Shown here one piece after another: positions 18,601 through 26,899 of a stretch of 64,000 nucleotides of DNA. The notes under the pieces are model-generated. The model ran no database searches. It worked only from the letters and a program-made list of their open reading frames with translations, and was not told the DNA's origin. A program made the translations under genes and the position numbers. The first letter of the stretch is position 1; every line of letters begins with the position of its first letter. This stretch comes from Planctomycetota bacterium (GTDB lineage: Bacteria; Planctomycetota; Phycisphaerae; Phycisphaerales; UBA1924): contig CAUJHH010000058.1 in assembly GCA_963204725.1 (NCBI GenBank), forward strand, positions 62,001 through 126,000. Direction: 5' to 3'.

Positions 18601-19122
18601 CCGCTGGCGCTCCCAGTCGCACGAGCACCCCATCCGCTTCAACTGATCCGTGATGACGCGCTCGTACTCGTCCTTGAAGGCCTGGATTTTGCCGATGAAC
18701 TCCTTGCGTCCCTCCTCACCCTTGAAGTCCGCGCGCCGCTTTCCCTCTTCCTTCAGCACGCGCTTCTCGACCACGCTCTGGGTGGCGATCCCCGCGTGGT
18801 CCGTCCCCGGCATCCACAGCGTCTCAAAGCCCATCATCCGGTGGGCTCTCACAAGCACATCCTGAAGCGTGTTGTTCAGGGCGTGCCCGAGGTGCAGCGC
18901 GGCCGTCACATTCGGGGGCGGAATCACGATCGCGTACGGCTCGGCCTCACCGTTCAGGACGCGTGCTGGATCGGCGTGGAACGCGCCGGTGTTCTCCCAG
19001 CGGTCGCGGATACGATCCTCGTGTTCTGAGGGCTTGTACGTCTTCGGAAGCTCGCCTGAGGGTGCGTTCGCGCCCGTTCTCGAGTCCGTGCTGCGGGGTG
19101 GATTCGGTGCTTGCTCGGTCAT
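15691..19122 (-). CDS. valS: Valine--tRNA ligase with repeat-derived insertions
   Basis: 1143 residues, about 200 longer than usual ValRS. Class I signatures are clear: HLGH (residues 77-80), the editing-domain segment TTRPETYLGDTAVAV, NIRDWCISRQLWWGHRIP, DVLDTWFSSALWP and KMSKS (near 752), then an anticodon-binding domain and the C-terminal coiled-coil typical of ValRS. Extra length comes from three Gly/Lys/Glu/Gln-rich segments encoded by 8-bp-period repeats and from a ~100-residue segment before DVLDTWFSS, where many ValRS carry a short zinc knuckle. The core remains intact, so the enzyme should work. It is first in a two-gene operon with the DUF1570-like lipoprotein. Confidence 0.95.
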   Translation of the reverse strand: MTEQAPNPPRSTDSRTGANAPSGELPKTYKPSEHEDRIRDRWENTGAFHADPARVLNGEAEPYAIVIPPPNVTAALHLGHALNNTLQDVLVRAHRMMGFETLWMPGTDHAGIATQSVVEKRVLKEEGKRRADFKGEEGRKEFIGKIQAFKDEYERVITDQLKRMGCSCDWERQRFTMDEVCAAAVREAFFQLFKDGLIYRGKRLVNWDPVLQTAVADDECFDQEIDGAFYYLRYPLVRDKSDGKGVTWGELAKLGYPVAHIKGAASERAWVTVATTRPETYLGDTAVAVSPKDSRAAALKDLCVELPIIKRVVPILVDSYVVLPESLATSEEEKNDPKAKFATGFLKVTPAHDENDYQLYQRHKERVDALAQGAGDGLRNMMSPDGKVSDQHGWTDIGEGAKFVGMTMADARKRVVAEFKQRGLLEEVKPYHHSVTHSDRSKAIIEPYLSDQWYVRVTDPKLAGAALSAMGQRGEMANGKGQLAKKGKDTEAGDGSLTFYPERYAKTYEMWHENIRDWCISRQLWWGHRIPVWYLRASQAGTVLSYSEDTKRYRDELQSRLDAFSHAMGASHAYSVSADWRNAEFVVSVCARNGESAGWIDLLNQCRHDGAIPQEIQSDDNRLKLAFAVLELIEASQSAIHQDPDVLDTWFSSALWPMSTMGWPDAAAAAKATGIADFPQMLDAFNPTSVLCTAREIITLWVSRMVMFNRYLRPVGAEGQRRKGAEGDGGKGKGPVPFRDVFIHSVIQDGEGRKMSKSLGNGVDPLDIIESHGSDAMRFTLVQMTTSTQDVRMPVERDPTSGKNTSPKFDQGRNFCNKLWNAARFSISILEKAGAEGQRDGGAKGSVKASDLSLVDRWMLSRVATTVADVNAALAEYLYAPYATTMYDLLWRDFCDWYLEAIKPTVASSASQRAVLRATLDAILRMLHPIAPYITETIHERVRSLVPTPAIAGLNLAGDPRDTSRRASASWSGLLCREAWPKAAPSLRDEQAEESFERLRQLVTACREVRSQHHVLPKRRVKLHVDGTLAKEIACSGGLVETLAGLAEVLTTKPAGTAVTFNFDSNECFLSDLADQVDAGTERDRLSKQIADLDKSIAALEGRLGNPGYADRAPKHLVDQTRDQLVRAIADRDAAQASVKKLG
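16585..16628 (-). repeat. 8-bp-period degenerate tandem repeat inside valS (copy A)
   Basis: Read on the minus strand, consecutive octamers GCGCAGAG, GGGCAGAG, GGACGGAG and GGGCGAAG are visible. They encode the peptide GAEGQRDGGAKG between LEKA and the DLSLVDRWMLS segment, a loop in ValRS. Three of the units match copy B in order. Confidence 0.75.
16921..16981 (-). repeat. 8-bp-period degenerate tandem repeat inside valS (copy B)
   Basis: On the minus strand octamers GGGCAGAG, GGACAGAG, GCGCAAAG, GGGCAGAG, then looser GG-rich units. They encode VGAEGQRRKGAEGDGGKGKG immediately before the VPFRDVFIH strand that precedes KMSKS. The shared GAEGQR peptide shows relation to copy A in the same reading frame. 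Confidence 0.78.
17651..17718 (-). repeat. 7-8-bp-period degenerate repeat inside valS (copy C)
   Basis: On the minus strand units such as GGGCAGAG, TGGCAAAC and GGCAAAGG recur. They encode an MGQRGEMANGKGQLAKKGK segment before the LTFYPERYAKTYEMW strand. It is more diverged than copies A and B but uses the same motif. Confidence 0.6.
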
Positions 19123-19129
19123 GGCGGGA

Positions 19130-19135
19130 AGGGTA
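19130..19135 (-). promoter_or_regulatory. Putative -10 element of valS
   Basis: TACCCT on the minus strand lies 7 nt before the valS ATG, and no Shine-Dalgarno sequence is present. A GATACC frame two bases further upstream is an alternative hexamer. Member of the leaderless-promoter pattern described in the findings. Confidence 0.3.
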
Positions 19136-19160
19136 TCGCCCTGCCGATAGAGACGCGACG

Positions 19161-20204
19161 ATGAAACATGGACCAGTTCACGGAATCCCGCCTACGCGTG
19201 CCGCTCGGTACGCGAGGATCAATGCCACGACGCTGATCGCGGTCGCGATCCTTCTTGGTGCCATCCTGTTGAGCGTCTTCGCGTTCTCGGGTGGAAGATC
19301 GCCTGTCATGGCGTCCGGTGCCGAGAGCACCGCCCGTGTGTCGCCCGCCGAGGCCATCGAGACCATCCTCGATGCGGTACAAAAGCGGGTTCGAGGAGGC
19401 GATCAGGCGCAGGCCGCCGTCGTACTCGAAGAAGCGACCAGAACCTACCCCGATCAGCAGCCTCTCCGCTTGGCGCTCGCCGAGTGCTACGTGGCTCTGA
19501 ACCGGCCCGCCGAGGCATATGAGCAGTATGTCGCCGCACTCTCAATCGGCCCGCGCGACGCGGCCACGGAGTTCGCAGCCGGCACCATGGCCCGCATCTG
19601 CATGAAGTTTGAGCTGGCGACCGAGCACTATGCCGCCGCCCAGAGCGCCGATATGGCCAATCCGACGTACGCGCTCTACTTGGCGCAGATGCAGCGACGG
19701 ATGAATCAGATCGAGGAGGCGAAGGTCTCGCTTCTGCGCGTTGTGAAGCTGCAGCCGGATAACGCCATCGCCTGGGGGACGCTCGCCGACATCGCTCTCA
19801 ATGAGAACAAGCTCGACATCGCGACCCAGCACATCGCCAGGGCACGGGAGCTGGAGCCAAGAGTCGGCACGTGGAGATTGATCGAGGCCCGGATCCTCAA
19901 GCGTCAGTCCAAGCCCGAACAGGCCTTGCTGGTGCTCAATGGCCTCTCCGAAACCGAACGAATCGAACTCTTTAACGTTCGCCTCATCGCCGAGTGCAAT
20001 GCAATGCTCGGCGATCAGGACGCCGCCGTCGCTGCGGTCGTCAAGGCTGCGGACGGCAATCCGATGAACGCGGATCTGGCGTTCGAAGCCGCAACGTGGC
20101 TCCATCGCGCCAAGGACATCGAGCGTGCCCGGCAGTACGCGATTCGAGCCCGGACACTCGGCAACGATCACGCTGAGGATCTCCTCGCCCAGATCGAGAG
20201 GTAG
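19161..20204 (+). CDS. Membrane-anchored TPR protein
   Basis: 347 residues from the ATG at 19161. A transmembrane helix spans about residues 24-43. The rest is an array of tetratricopeptide-like helical hairpins (for example QPLRLALAECYVALNRPAEAYEQY and NAIAWGTLADIALNENKLD, each quoted only in part), facing the periplasm. TPR arrays mediate protein-protein contact; the partner is unknown. The frame continues upstream to 18963, but that overlaps valS on the other strand and has no signal-anchor logic. Start codons of this gene and valS are 38 bp apart, divergent. Confidence 0.82.
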   Translation: MKHGPVHGIPPTRAARYARINATTLIAVAILLGAILLSVFAFSGGRSPVMASGAESTARVSPAEAIETILDAVQKRVRGGDQAQAAVVLEEATRTYPDQQPLRLALAECYVALNRPAEAYEQYVAALSIGPRDAATEFAAGTMARICMKFELATEHYAAAQSADMANPTYALYLAQMQRRMNQIEEAKVSLLRVVKLQPDNAIAWGTLADIALNENKLDIATQHIARARELEPRVGTWRLIEARILKRQSKPEQALLVLNGLSETERIELFNVRLIAECNAMLGDQDAAVAAVVKAADGNPMNADLAFEAATWLHRAKDIERARQYAIRARTLGNDHAEDLLAQIER

Positions 20205-20350
20205 TAGGGCAGTGCGCGAGGATCGCCGGATCATCGGTGACCGCTCCGGCGTACGCTCATCCGTCCGAGCCGGAAACCACCCTGAACTCTCGATACCCGT
20301 ACCTAGCCGATTCGCTGCCACCGATGCCAGCGCTCGCCCACCATCTCTCG

Positions 20351-22066
20351 ATGAAGGCCGCCACGCTCCTTGCGTGCTCACTGTCCCTCACCGCGTGTTC
20401 ATCAGGGCCCGATGGACAGGCCCCCGAGGGGCCACGCAGACGGTCGGCCCCCCAGGGGCCGGTTGTTGCGATCGAACCTCGCGTCGACCATATCGTGGGC
20501 ACGACCCTCGTGATGCCTGTCACGGTTGCGCCAAACCTCGCAAGGAGCGGCTTGATCACGGCGCTGCTGGAGGACGGCCGCGATGTCGGCGCTTCACTTG
20601 TCTGGTTCGCGCTCGCCGCCGATCCAACCGAGGATGCACGCTGGTTGCCCCCGGCAGGGCGGTGGACCGCCTTCAGCGATCCTGGCACCGCGGACTTGAG
20701 CTCACCCGGATTCTGGGCCGTGGTTGCCGACCTTCCGCTCGACGCAGCGGGCCAGGGGCTCTGGATCGATCGGGGTCTTCTCGAGCTCAACTGGATCGCG
20801 ATTCCGCCTGTTCGCCAGGATGATCCGGCACTCCGAGCCGTCGCTCCCCAGGCCGTCGGCTCGCCCGGGTACGACGCGCTGATCGAACAGGAGCTTGCAA
20901 GTCCGATGCGGCGGTGGCGCGGGCTTCTTTCCACCGAGGGGCTGCGAACCCCTGAACCGCTTCCGGATCTCGACGGTGCGAGCCTGTCCTTGAGCGTCGA
21001 TCCGATCGAAGCAATCTCCATCCAGCAACAGGCCCGCTGGGCGGCTGCGCTGATCCGACTCCATGGAGACGATCCGGACGTTTGCGATCGTCTGAAGCGA
21101 GCGATGTGTGCACACGCGCGGCTTGAGAGCGGGGTTTGGCTCCCTGCCTGGCCTCTCCGACAACAGTCCATCGACTCCCTGCTTGCCGACCTGCTGTCGC
21201 CCAGTTCATCCGCTCGCAGCCGTCTCCGGGCTGCCGGATACTTCATCGACGAGCAGACTCCCGCCTTGGCGTGGACAATCGACGATGCGGGTCTGGTGGA
21301 TGCTCGCAGCGGCGCGGCGCTCGCGACGATCGGCGTGCTCAACCTTGGTGAACGTGCAACGCTCGCTTGGGCCGCGCCATCACGCACCGAGTCCTCGCCG
21401 TCACTCGTACCGGTCCAGCCCGGCTCCGGTGTCATGCTCACCAGCACGTCCTCTCCGATCAACGATCGGACCGGTTCGATCGATGTGAATCTCGGCCGTT
21501 GGAACACGCGGCTCGTTGTGACAAGCGAGCCAATTCCCGTCGTGCCACCCGGATTCCGGATGGGGCCGTTCGTACCAGGCTGGACGCTCGCGTCGCTCGA
21601 GTCAGGAACTGACCCGAGCCCTAGGCCTTCCGAGGTTGCTTGGACGACTGCCGCGCTCGTGGAGCGACTCCCCGGTGCGAGCGGCAGATGGACGATTTAC
21701 GTTGAGTGCATGCGTCCCGCCACGGCGGGGAACGACTCCGATTCGGTTCGGATATGGCTCGGACCCAGAGAGCGTCCGTTCGCCGTGCTACGAGTCACGC
21801 ACGACGGTTCGGCCTCGAACGAACTCGCGGTTCAGGGAGCGGTCACGCTCGTTCAGCCCGTGCTAAGCGGCCCCGATCGGTGGTCGTTCAGGATCGCCCT
21901 GCCCGACGGAGTGCTTCACCGAGACAGCGTGCTCACGATCGGCATGGAACGGATCGGACCCGGTGGGCGTCGCTGGTCGTGGCCGCGAGCGATGACTCCA
22001 TGGCAGGTGGAACCCGGGCGGATGCGTCTCACGCTCGATGCGTGGGACTCGCTGCCAGCGAGGTAG
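20351..22066 (+). CDS. Hypothetical lipoprotein
   Basis: 571 residues from the ATG at 20351. The N-terminus KAATLLACSLSLTACSS is a clear lipoprotein signal with lipobox L-T-A-C, so I chose this start over ATG 20324 and GTG 20237, which would lengthen the signal. The mature part is large, rich in beta-type sequence and contains many Trp and Pro residues, but I recognise no domain. Probably anchored in a membrane facing the periplasm. It follows the TPR protein on the same strand after about 150 bp. Confidence 0.7.
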   Translation: MKAATLLACSLSLTACSSGPDGQAPEGPRRRSAPQGPVVAIEPRVDHIVGTTLVMPVTVAPNLARSGLITALLEDGRDVGASLVWFALAADPTEDARWLPPAGRWTAFSDPGTADLSSPGFWAVVADLPLDAAGQGLWIDRGLLELNWIAIPPVRQDDPALRAVAPQAVGSPGYDALIEQELASPMRRWRGLLSTEGLRTPEPLPDLDGASLSLSVDPIEAISIQQQARWAAALIRLHGDDPDVCDRLKRAMCAHARLESGVWLPAWPLRQQSIDSLLADLLSPSSSARSRLRAAGYFIDEQTPALAWTIDDAGLVDARSGAALATIGVLNLGERATLAWAAPSRTESSPSLVPVQPGSGVMLTSTSSPINDRTGSIDVNLGRWNTRLVVTSEPIPVVPPGFRMGPFVPGWTLASLESGTDPSPRPSEVAWTTAALVERLPGASGRWTIYVECMRPATAGNDSDSVRIWLGPRERPFAVLRVTHDGSASNELAVQGAVTLVQPVLSGPDRWSFRIALPDGVLHRDSVLTIGMERIGPGGRRWSWPRAMTPWQVEPGRMRLTLDAWDSLPAR

Positions 22067-22195
22067 CGCTCGGAGATTGACTCCCGGAGAGAAGACCGGC
22101 CAGATTCAGCGCGTCCGGGCCTATGATCCAAGCCCGGTCGACGCGGTATGTCGCGATCGATCGTCTAACCAACGATTGAACAAGGACTTGTGATT

Positions 22196-23176
22196 ATGCG
22201 TCGCGCAAAGATCAGCATCGTCGGTGCCGGTAACGTCGGAGCAACCTGCGCCCACTGGGCGGCGGCAAAGGAACTTGGCGATATCGTCCTGCTCGACATC
22301 CCCAACAGGGACAAGCCCGAGCAGCACATGCCCAAAGGCAAGGCGCTGGATCTCGCGTGCTGTGCACCGATCGAGAGATTCGACAGCAAGATTCTCGGCA
22401 CGTTCGATTACAAGGACATCGCCGATTCGGATGTTGTTGTCATCACGGCCGGACTCCCCCGCAAGCCCGGCATGAGCCGCGACGACCTGCTCGCTGTCAA
22501 TGTGCCGATCGTGAAGAGCGTCAGCGAGAAGGTAAGAGAGTTCGCTCCGAACTCCATCGTCATCGTGGTCGCCAACCCGCTCGATGCGATGGTGTACACC
22601 GCTTGGAAGACCACGGGTTTCCCAACCAATCGCATCATGGGTCAAGCCGGCGCGCTCGACGTCGCACGCTTCCGCGAGTTCATCGCGATGGAACTCGGCG
22701 TCAGCGTCGAGGATATCTCCGCCCTGCTCCTCGGCGGGCACGGCGACGACATGGTCCCGCTGCCCCGACTCACCAGCGTGAGCGGCATCCCGCTTTCAGA
22801 TCTCATGCCCGCCGACAAGATCAACGCGTGCGTCGACCGTGCCAAGGTCGGTGGCGGCGAGATCGTCAAGCTCATGGGGACCAGCGCGTACTACGCGCCT
22901 GCTAGCGGCACGATCCAGATGGTCGAGGCGATCATTAAGGACAAAAAGAGAATCATCCCGTCCGCCGCGTATTGCGAGGATGAGTTCGGCGTTGCCACCG
23001 GCAAGAAGGGCAAGGGATGCTTCGTCGGCGTTCCCGCCATTCTCGGCACGGGCGGCGTCGAGCGCATCGTGACGTTCAAGCTCACGCCGGACGAGCAGAA
23101 GCTCATGGACGAATCGGTTAGCCACGTCAAAGACTTGGTCGCCGCCGTGGTAAAGCTCTTCCCAGAACTCGCCTGA
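22196..23176 (+). CDS. mdh: Malate dehydrogenase (LDH-like type)
   Basis: 326 residues. It has the NAD-binding motif SIVGAGNVGAT, then ITAGLPRKPGMSRDDLL, where the Arg after the substrate loop (PRKPGMSR) is the marker of malate rather than lactate specificity, then VANPLDAM, the catalytic His in GGHGDDMVPL, and GASGVERIV-like C-terminal signature TGGVERIVTFKL. It interconverts malate and oxaloacetate in the TCA cycle. ATG 22196 has AAGGAC 8 nt upstream; GTG 22190, two codons earlier, is less well spaced. Confidence 0.94.
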   Translation: MRRAKISIVGAGNVGATCAHWAAAKELGDIVLLDIPNRDKPEQHMPKGKALDLACCAPIERFDSKILGTFDYKDIADSDVVVITAGLPRKPGMSRDDLLAVNVPIVKSVSEKVREFAPNSIVIVVANPLDAMVYTAWKTTGFPTNRIMGQAGALDVARFREFIAMELGVSVEDISALLLGGHGDDMVPLPRLTSVSGIPLSDLMPADKINACVDRAKVGGGEIVKLMGTSAYYAPASGTIQMVEAIIKDKKRIIPSAAYCEDEFGVATGKKGKGCFVGVPAILGTGGVERIVTFKLTPDEQKLMDESVSHVKDLVAAVVKLFPELA

Positions 23177-23221
23177 TCGTTCGAGCTCTGAGTGCGAACG
23201 CAGCCCAGTGAGGAGTCAGAA

Positions 23222-24283
23222 ATGAACTGCACAGCGTCTTTCGCCATCGCGTTCCTCGCGATCTCAATGCCGCAGTCTGCCACGATGGCACAGCCGGCCG
23301 ACAGCGCGGTCGAACCCGCGATCGCGGCCCCGGTTTGGTCTTCTGCCGAGACCCGAACGATCGGCGAGATGCTCTCCGGCGTTTGGAAGTCCGAGGCCGT
23401 GACCCAGGCGGACGGCCAGGGATCGATCGAAATCGTCATGGCGATCGCGCCGGTCAAGGTTGAGGGTGTCTCTGATGCGCTCTACGTCGAGGCGGCAAGG
23501 GCCGATGCGCTCTGGGAGCCATACCGCCAAGCGATCTTCCAGGTCTATTCGTACAAAGGCCGTCCTCGGCTACGCACATACGAGCTGCGCAACGATCCTG
23601 GGATCAAGAACGCGATCGTGGGATTTGGCTACGCCCCCGACCTGATGCCAGCGATTACTCGTGGCGATCTGATTGCAACGCTCGACCTCGATCTTTCAAG
23701 AGATGGCAGCGGTTACACGGGCAAGACGCCATATCCCTTCCCAACCGGCGCGGGGGGCGCGGTCGAGATGACGAGCCAGATCGAATTGACGCCAAAAAGG
23801 CTCGTCTCCACAGATGCCGGGTACGGCCCCGACGGAGAGGTCGTCTGGGGCTCAGAGAGTGGCAGCGCATACGTGTTCACACGGGCAGAAAGTACGGCGT
23901 CCGTGACGCGCACGCCCGAAGGCGTTGTCATGATCACGCTCGCCGCCGGAGAAGGCGAACCCCTCAAGGAAGGCCAACTCGCATCCGTCCAGTACACGGG
24001 CTACCTTGACGATGGGTACGCCTTCGACAGTTCCCGCAAGCGGCCGCAGCCGATGACGTTCAGGTGGCCTGGGCAGCTGATCGCCGGATGGAATCTCGGT
24101 GTGGCGGGGCTCTCCAAGGGAGAGCATCGGCGCGTCATCATCCCGGCCGAACTCGGCTACGGTGCCAACGGCAATCCCCAAGCACGGATTCTGCCCAATT
24201 CACGGTTGACGTTCGATCTTGAATGTGTCCTGATCCAAGAGGCTCCGACCCCCGGCCAAGCCGCGCCCGTCGGCGGGCATTGA
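23222..24283 (+). CDS. Exported CpeT-like domain fused to FKBP peptidyl-prolyl isomerase
   Basis: 353 residues. A signal peptide (about residues 1-24, ending TMAQ) is preceded by GAGGAG as ribosome site. Residues about 45-225 resemble the CpeT/CpcT family (ALYVEAARADALWEPYRQ, then VYSYKGRPRLRTYEL), known in cyanobacteria for attaching bilins to phycobiliproteins but widespread in other bacteria with unknown role. From about residue 240 an FKBP domain follows: VQYTGYLDDGYAFDSS, FRWPGQLIAGWNLGV, IIPAELGYG and LTFDLECVLI. The fusion suggests a periplasmic folding factor. No phycobiliprotein gene is in the window. Confidence 0.85.
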   Translation: MNCTASFAIAFLAISMPQSATMAQPADSAVEPAIAAPVWSSAETRTIGEMLSGVWKSEAVTQADGQGSIEIVMAIAPVKVEGVSDALYVEAARADALWEPYRQAIFQVYSYKGRPRLRTYELRNDPGIKNAIVGFGYAPDLMPAITRGDLIATLDLDLSRDGSGYTGKTPYPFPTGAGGAVEMTSQIELTPKRLVSTDAGYGPDGEVVWGSESGSAYVFTRAESTASVTRTPEGVVMITLAAGEGEPLKEGQLASVQYTGYLDDGYAFDSSRKRPQPMTFRWPGQLIAGWNLGVAGLSKGEHRRVIIPAELGYGANGNPQARILPNSRLTFDLECVLIQEAPTPGQAAPVGGH

Positions 24284-24345
24284 TCCGGGAGCGTTCGCAG
24301 AGTTCCGCGCTCCTCGACGCGTGACGAACGGGGAGTGGGTGTTCG

Positions 24346-25296
24346 ATGGCCAAGCGTGACTTCTATGACGTGCTCGGCGTATCAAAATCCGCGACAGCGG
24401 AAGAGATCCGGCGTGCGCACCGCAAGAAGGCGCGCGAGCTCCATCCCGACATCAACAAGGCACCCGACGCTCAGGCTCAATTCGCCGAGCTCCAGGAGGC
24501 CTACGAAGCGCTCTCCGATGAGACGCGGCGTGCCCACTATGACCGTTTCGGCCACGCCGATCCTCGAACGACCGGGATGGGAGGACGCGATGGCGGGTCG
24601 GTTCGGTGGTCAACGCAAGGCGGCGGCTCGTCAGGTACCGAATTTGAGATGGACGATCTCAGTTCAGTGTTCGACGCGTTCTTTGGCAACCGCTATGGCT
24701 CGTCCGCGTCTGGCCAGCCGCAGAGTGCCAGATCGAACCGTGGCCGGCGTGCCCAGCGTCAGCATTCCATTGAGGTTCGCGTGCCCTTCCTGCTCGCCGC
24801 CAAGGGAGGCTCACACTCCATTCGAGTTGCCATCGAGGGCGAACAGAAGACCATCGAAGTAAGCATTCCACCGGCGACAGCCGACGGTGCGAAGCTCAGG
24901 GTCACACCCGCTGGGGTGAATTCCCCGATTGTGCTGGTGATCAAAGTCGACGCCCATCCAGTGCTCTCGCGAAGTGATCAGAACGCGGGTACGCTGGATC
25001 TTTCGGTAGAAGTTCCTCTGACAGTCTCCGAAGCCCTCTTGGGAGCCACCATCCAAGTGCCTACCCTAGATGGCTCGGCCTCGCTCGCGATCCCGCCAGG
25101 GACCGGGTCTGGCAAGAAACTGCGCCTCCGAGGCATGGGAATCCGTGCAGCCGATGGTCGTACTGGTGACCTCTACGCGGTTACTCGCTTGGTTGTGCCG
25201 GATCCGTCGTTCATCACCCCGGACGTCCGCTCGGCGCTCGAGTCGCTCAGCAAGCGCGAGCGGTCGCCGAGGAACGGCCCCGGATGGCCAGACTGA
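24346..25296 (+). CDS. J-domain co-chaperone (CbpA-like, no zinc finger)
   Basis: 316 residues. The N-terminal J domain (about 1-68) contains the HPD motif in [11 protein letters not shown] that stimulates DnaK ATPase. A Gly/Ser-rich linker follows. The two C-terminal substrate-binding domains begin near residue 138 ([16 protein letters not shown]) and 200, with [17 protein letters not shown] typical of DnaJ/CbpA. The Cys-rich zinc-finger domain of DnaJ is absent, so CbpA-type. GGGGAG precedes the ATG. dnaK and grpE are not nearby. Confidence 0.9.
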   Translation: MAKRDFYDVLGVSKSATAEEIRRAHRKKARELHPDINKAPDAQAQFAELQEAYEALSDETRRAHYDRFGHADPRTTGMGGRDGGSVRWSTQGGGSSGTEFEMDDLSSVFDAFFGNRYGSSASGQPQSARSNRGRRAQRQHSIEVRVPFLLAAKGGSHSIRVAIEGEQKTIEVSIPPATADGAKLRVTPAGVNSPIVLVIKVDAHPVLSRSDQNAGTLDLSVEVPLTVSEALLGATIQVPTLDGSASLAIPPGTGSGKKLRLRGMGIRAADGRTGDLYAVTRLVVPDPSFITPDVRSALESLSKRERSPRNGPGWPD

Positions 25297-25393
25297 AGCT
25301 TGCATGGTCGTACGGTCCGTGCTCGGCAGGATTTGACAGAAGTCTCTCGGCGCGCGAAAGTGACTCCGAGGGCATGGGTGCCCGAAGTGGGCA

Positions 25394-26887
25394 ATGAGGA
25401 AAGCCCGCCACGTGCTCAAGCAGCAGCACCAACTCTTTGTCTTCCTTCTCGCCGCCGCCGACGCGGTCGTTGTCGCAGCCGCGTGCTACGGCGCTTGGGC
25501 GATCCGTCGCTCGTTTCTCGTCGAAGCCCCTCCGCCGGATTGGGAATCCTATTTCAAGCAGCCACTGGTGCTGTTCGCCATCCCGATCACGATTTGTATG
25601 CTCTGGGTCTTCCGGCTCTATAGGCCCCGTCGCGACCGCTCGCTCCGTCACGAACTGGTGCAGGCCGCCAAGGCAAGCGTCGGTTCGATCGCCGCCATGA
25701 TCGTCGTGCTCTGGTCGGTGAGCAATAGCGTGATCGTCAGCGATCCACCCGCCCCCGGCGAGGGCATCCCCGTTGTGACCATCGTCGGAAGGTCGCTCGA
25801 TGCGGGGCGTCTCCAGCTTCTCTCGCTCGGCGTGCTGCTCCCCTGCATGTTGGGCTTGCACCGCACACTCTCTCGCTTGCTTCTTCGCGCGATGCGCCGG
25901 CGAGGAATGAATCTCCGCCATGTGGCGATCGTTGGCGATGGACGGCTCGGCGCGATCGTGTGCCGCACGCTCGACCGCAACTCGTGGACCGGCATCCACG
26001 TCTCATACTTCATTTCTCACCACGACAAGCCCATTCGTGCGCTCTGCGCAAATCGGCCAATTGCCGGCGGCTTGCCCGATCTTGAGTCAATCCTGTCGAA
26101 GTATCCCGTCGATTCGGTCTATATCGCGCTGCCGACCGCACGCTCCGCGATCATTCCCCGCGTGCTCCAACGGCTCGAAAGATTCGTCGTTGATGTGCGA
26201 ATTGTTCCCGATGTACAGGCGCGATACCTCCCGCAGAGCATGGCGGTCGCCGAACTCGACGGCATGCCGGTGCTCAGCTACCGAGAGAGCCCGCTCCACG
26301 GACTCGGCGGCGTGCAGAAGCGGCTCATCGACCTCTTCGGCGCGCTCGGCGCACTCTTGCTCTTTGCACCCCTGATGCTCGCCATCGCGATCGCCGTGCG
26401 GCTCTCCTCCCCGGGCCCCATGATGTTCCGTCAGCGCCGTGTCGGTCTTGGTGGCGAGACGTTCAGCATCTACAAGTTCCGGACGATGTACCACGTGGAG
26501 GATGAGGGCGAAGGCTCGCTGGCATGGACGCAGCGTGCCGACCCCAGAGTCACGGGTGTCGGACGCTGGCTCCGAAGGACCTCGCTTGACGAACTTCCCC
26601 AGCTCTTCAACGTGCTCCGAGGCGAGATGTCCCTGGTCGGCCCCCGACCCGAGCGCCCCGAGCTCGCCGAACAGTTCCGTGAAAACTGGCGCGGCTACAT
26701 GCTCCGTCAGCACGTCAAGGCGGGCATGACCGGCTGGGCCCAGGTGAACGGCATGCGTGGCGATACCAGTCTCCGCAAACGTCTCCAGTACGATCTCTAC
26801 TACGTGAAGCACTGGTCGCTCTCGCTCGATCTCCGAATCCTTTGGCTCACCATCTTCAAGGGATTCGTGCATCCCAATGCTCACTGA
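25394..26887 (+). CDS. Undecaprenyl-phosphate sugar phosphotransferase (exopolysaccharide initiation)
   Basis: 497 residues. Four N-terminal transmembrane helices (about residues 10-150) and a Rossmann-like CoA_binding_3 domain (VAIVGDGRLGAIVC, about 175-290) precede a fifth membrane helix and the bacterial sugar-transferase domain. The latter shows FRQRRVGLGGETFSIYKFRTM, RTSLDELPQLFNVL, MSLVGPRPERPEL and KAGMTGWAQVNG. Enzymes of this type (WcaJ, GumD, PssY) transfer a sugar-1-phosphate to undecaprenyl phosphate to begin polysaccharide repeat synthesis. The associated glycosyltransferases and polymerase are not adjacent, unusual for such a gene. Confidence 0.92.
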   Translation: MRKARHVLKQQHQLFVFLLAAADAVVVAAACYGAWAIRRSFLVEAPPPDWESYFKQPLVLFAIPITICMLWVFRLYRPRRDRSLRHELVQAAKASVGSIAAMIVVLWSVSNSVIVSDPPAPGEGIPVVTIVGRSLDAGRLQLLSLGVLLPCMLGLHRTLSRLLLRAMRRRGMNLRHVAIVGDGRLGAIVCRTLDRNSWTGIHVSYFISHHDKPIRALCANRPIAGGLPDLESILSKYPVDSVYIALPTARSAIIPRVLQRLERFVVDVRIVPDVQARYLPQSMAVAELDGMPVLSYRESPLHGLGGVQKRLIDLFGALGALLLFAPLMLAIAIAVRLSSPGPMMFRQRRVGLGGETFSIYKFRTMYHVEDEGEGSLAWTQRADPRVTGVGRWLRRTSLDELPQLFNVLRGEMSLVGPRPERPELAEQFRENWRGYMLRQHVKAGMTGWAQVNGMRGDTSLRKRLQYDLYYVKHWSLSLDLRILWLTIFKGFVHPNAH

Positions 26888-26899
26888 AGGCTTCAAGAG

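Noticed and set aside
22110..22138. CCGGGC / GCCCGG inverted repeat before mdh
   Set aside because: Six base pairs with an 11-nt loop in GC-rich DNA; no T tract and no conserved feature, so no role is claimed.
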